Under the pieces are notes generated by a model, which worked only from the letters and a program-made list of their open reading frames with translations, was not told where the DNA came from and did no database searches. The translations under genes and the position numbers were made by a program. DNA of 64,000 nucleotides from Providencia rettgeri (GTDB lineage: Bacteria; Pseudomonadota; Gammaproteobacteria; Enterobacterales; Enterobacteriaceae), in the NCBI RefSeq assembly GCF_013255915.1, contig NZ_CP053896.1, positions 3,596,001 through 3,660,000 on the forward strand, read 5' to 3'. Position 1 is the first letter of the stretch. Every line of letters begins with the position of its first letter. Shown here in pieces: positions 61,933 to 64,000 of the stretch.

Positions 61933-64000
61933 TTAAATCCCACCACGTACAAAACCGCCTAAATGGTGTTGCTCCATAAATTCACTCGCCTCTAGCCTGA
62001 CACTATCACTCGTTTCCGCAGCCAATAACTTAGGTACTAACTGCGACATCAAGGCTGGGTCAAGCTGGCGGATTAAATATTTCATGCGAGGAACACTACG
62101 CCCACTCATACTTAAGGAGCGATATCCTAGAGCAATTAATACCATTGCGCTGAGTGGCTGCCCTGCCATTTCCCCACAAACACTTACAGGGAGTTGAAGG
62201 CGTTGGCACTCTTCACTTACTTTTGCTAAAAAGCGCACAATTGAGGGATGAAGATTATCATATAGCGCCGCTACATGGGTGTTATTACGGTCAACAGCAA
62301 GTAAATATTGTGTAAAGTCATTAGTCCCGATAGAGATAAAATCAACGCGTTTTTTTATTTCCGGTAATAGAAATAGCAAAGAAGGAACTTCAAGCATAAT
62401 ACCAATTTGGGGCATCTCAACTGGCATTTTTAATAAAAAACTCACTTCGTCCCTTGCTCTTTTTATCAGCAAAATTGCTTCGTCTATCTCATTAACACTG
62501 GTCACCATCGGTAATAAAATACGTAAATTACCTGAAAACATATTCGCCCGTAACATAGCCCTTAGCTGGATTAAAAAAATCTCGGGCTGGTCCAGCATGA
62601 TGCGAATACCGCGCCAGCCTAAGCTTGGGTTTTCTTCGCTAATTGGCATGTATGGCAACTGTTTGTCCGCCCCTATATCAAGGGTTCTTAACACTACAGG
62701 CTTGGTAGGGAAAAGTTGTAAAACTTCTTTATAGAGTTGTTTTTGCTCATCTTCCGAGGGAAAACCATTGTGCAACATAAAAGGCAGTTCAGTACGATAC
62801 AGGCCAACGCCATCAACCCCTGTGTTAATCTGTTGCTCGTAGCGCGGACTTAAACCTGCATTAAGGTAAATATGAACTTGTTCGCCGCCTTTAAGTGTTG
62901 CATCTTGTTCAAGAGTTCCTTCCGCTAAGCGACTAATAACATTTTCTTCTTCAATGATTTGCTGGTATTCCTGAACAATTAAATTTTCAGGTTCAATAAA
63001 GAGCTCACCACGGTAACCATCCAATATTAAATGGCGGTTATGTAATAACGAAGGCTCAATATCCGCGCCCATAATTGCAGGAATTCCCATAGCTCTGATT
63101 AAGATAGCGGAATGAGAATGCGTTGCTCCGTCACGCACAACTACACCGGCAAGTTGTTCAATAGGTAACTCAGCCAATACACTAGCACTTAACTCATCAG
63201 AAACTAAAATAAAACGTTCAGGCCATTGCTCATTTGCGGTAAGTGAATCATCAAGATGAAATAATAAGCGTTGACCTAATGCTTTTAAATCTGCCCCTCT
63301 TTCCCTTAAATAAAGGTCACGCAGGCGAGAAAACTGCTCTACATAATTTTCAATAACTGTTTTAACTGCCCATTCAGCAGTTGCGTTATCATTGATGGCG
63401 GCAAACAGATGTTTTTTTAGCTGCGGGTCACTCAGTAAATGATTATAGAGATCAAATATCGCCGCACTTTCTTTTGCCGAGCTCGCCATAAAACGTTTAC
63501 TAATACGACGACATTCCGCTGTAGCACTTTCAAGGGCGACGACAAGGCGTTGTTTTTCTTTATCGATATCAATAGCGCTTGCTTGAAAAATACTATCTAA
63601 AGAAGGTTGGGAACTATCTTGCCATCCATAAGCCATTGCAATTCCTTGTGATACAGGAATCGCTTTAATTCTATTTTGCCGATATTGCCCAAAAATACCT
63701 TTTGCTTGTGCTTGCGACAAAATCACGGCGAGTTGCATCGACAACGTTACCATGAAAGATTCTTCGGTTTCATTAAACAGCCGTTTTTCCCGTTGCTGTA
63801 CGACCAGCACGCCTAATAATTGGCGACGGTATACCACGGGAACACCTAAGAAAGCTTTTAATTGTTCTTCTTTAAGCTGAGGCAGGAATTTATATTGAGG
63901 GTGTTCACGAATATCGGCTAGATTGAGCATTTCAGATTGGCGCCCTACGGCCCCTACGACACCTTCATCAAAACCTAGACGAATAGCAATCCCGCTAGGT
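61933..64000 (-). CDS. ptsP: PEP-protein phosphotransferase PtsP (5' end outside window)
   Basis: PtsP is enzyme I of the nitrogen phosphotransferase system and phosphorylates NPr (PtsO). The open frame enters at the right edge: 22 codons precede the Met at 63930 and continue the family sequence (LGFDEGVVGAVGRQSE). The end of an N-terminal GAF domain covers roughly the first 90 visible residues. The PEP-utiliser swivelling domain follows with the active His in GATHSHSAILIRAMGIPAIM. The PEP-binding TIM barrel has VDFISIGTNDFTQYLLAVDR and the active Cys in SVCGEMAGQP. About 60 N-terminal residues are missing. Confidence 0.97.
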   Translation of the reverse strand, partial: PSGIAIRLGFDEGVVGAVGRQSEMLNLADIREHPQYKFLPQLKEEQLKAFLGVPVVYRRQLLGVLVVQQREKRLFNETEESFMVTLSMQLAVILSQAQAKGIFGQYRQNRIKAIPVSQGIAMAYGWQDSSQPSLDSIFQASAIDIDKEKQRLVVALESATAECRRISKRFMASSAKESAAIFDLYNHLLSDPQLKKHLFAAINDNATAEWAVKTVIENYVEQFSRLRDLYLRERGADLKALGQRLLFHLDDSLTANEQWPERFILVSDELSASVLAELPIEQLAGVVVRDGATHSHSAILIRAMGIPAIMGADIEPSLLHNRHLILDGYRGELFIEPENLIVQEYQQIIEEENVISRLAEGTLEQDATLKGGEQVHIYLNAGLSPRYEQQINTGVDGVGLYRTELPFMLHNGFPSEDEQKQLYKEVLQLFPTKPVVLRTLDIGADKQLPYMPISEENPSLGWRGIRIMLDQPEIFLIQLRAMLRANMFSGNLRILLPMVTSVNEIDEAILLIKRARDEVSFLLKMPVEMPQIGIMLEVPSLLFLLPEIKKRVDFISIGTNDFTQYLLAVDRNNTHVAALYDNLHPSIVRFLAKVSEECQRLQLPVSVCGEMAGQPLSAMVLIALGYRSLSMSGRSVPRMKYLIRQLDPALMSQLVPKLLAAETSDSVRLEASEFMEQHHLGGFVRGGI

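Noticed and set aside
62279-62734. Plus-strand frame of 151 residues antisense to ptsP
   Set aside because: It lies wholly inside a highly conserved enzyme I-type gene and shows only low-complexity Ser/Ile content.

Overview
The window is a stretch of core chromosome from an enteric gammaproteobacterium. Nearly every protein is recognisable as an Escherichia coli orthologue. The moderately AT-rich base composition, the absence of several E. coli neighbours and a few accessory genes point to the Proteus/Providencia/Morganella group. Providencia is my best guess from overall feel; I could not test it by alignment. I see no prophage, insertion sequence, CRISPR array, integrase or plasmid gene.

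Left part (about 1-27,600). The minus strand carries the cell-envelope and DNA-replication macro-cluster. In transcription order it reads rpsB-tsf, pyrH-frr, dxr, uppS-cdsA-rseP-bamA-skp-lpxD-fabZ-lpxA-lpxB-rnhB-dnaE-accA, then a DMT-type permease and tilS, which runs off the left edge. Divergent from rpsB, the plus strand carries map, glnD, dapD and yaeH. The cluster combines translation factors, isoprenoid and undecaprenyl-phosphate synthesis, phospholipid activation, lipid A synthesis and outer-membrane protein assembly. Hairpins separate several of the genes: rpsB/tsf, tsf/pyrH, frr/dxr, bamA/skp, lpxD/fabZ and accA/permease.

Middle part (about 27,700-42,200). At yaeH/yqcA the gene order switches to a region that in E. 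coli lies far away on the map: yqcA-truC-yqcC, syd, queF, ppnN, xni, rlmM-ygdD-gcvA, csdA-csdE, tcdA, mltA and three initiator-tRNA genes. A VirK/YbjX-family gene is inserted between yqcC and syd. Two regulatory RNAs are visible in sequence. GcvB is divergent from gcvA and very well conserved. A short CsrB-type RNA lies downstream of syd, with GGA-loop hairpins, a UUCG-capped terminator and a GacA/UvrY-type box about 175 bp upstream.

Right part (about 42,200-64,000). This holds amiC, argA (with two ARG boxes), and a long minus-strand operon, ppdA-ppdB-ygdB-ppdC-recC-ptrA-recB-recD, whose members overlap by 1 to 23 bp. The operon is headed by two CRP-S (Sxy-type) sites, which suggests shared control of type IV pseudopilins and the RecBCD nuclease. 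An unrecognised 189-residue protein with an internal duplication follows recD. thyA (of the long, Vibrio/Haemophilus-like subfamily), lgt and the 5'-truncated ptsP complete the window.

The points most worth a second look are the small CsrB-type RNA, the CRP-S-headed pseudopilin-recBCD operon, the duplicated-domain protein at its end, the unusual thyA, and a 15-bp perfect hairpin between the divergent rpsB and map genes.
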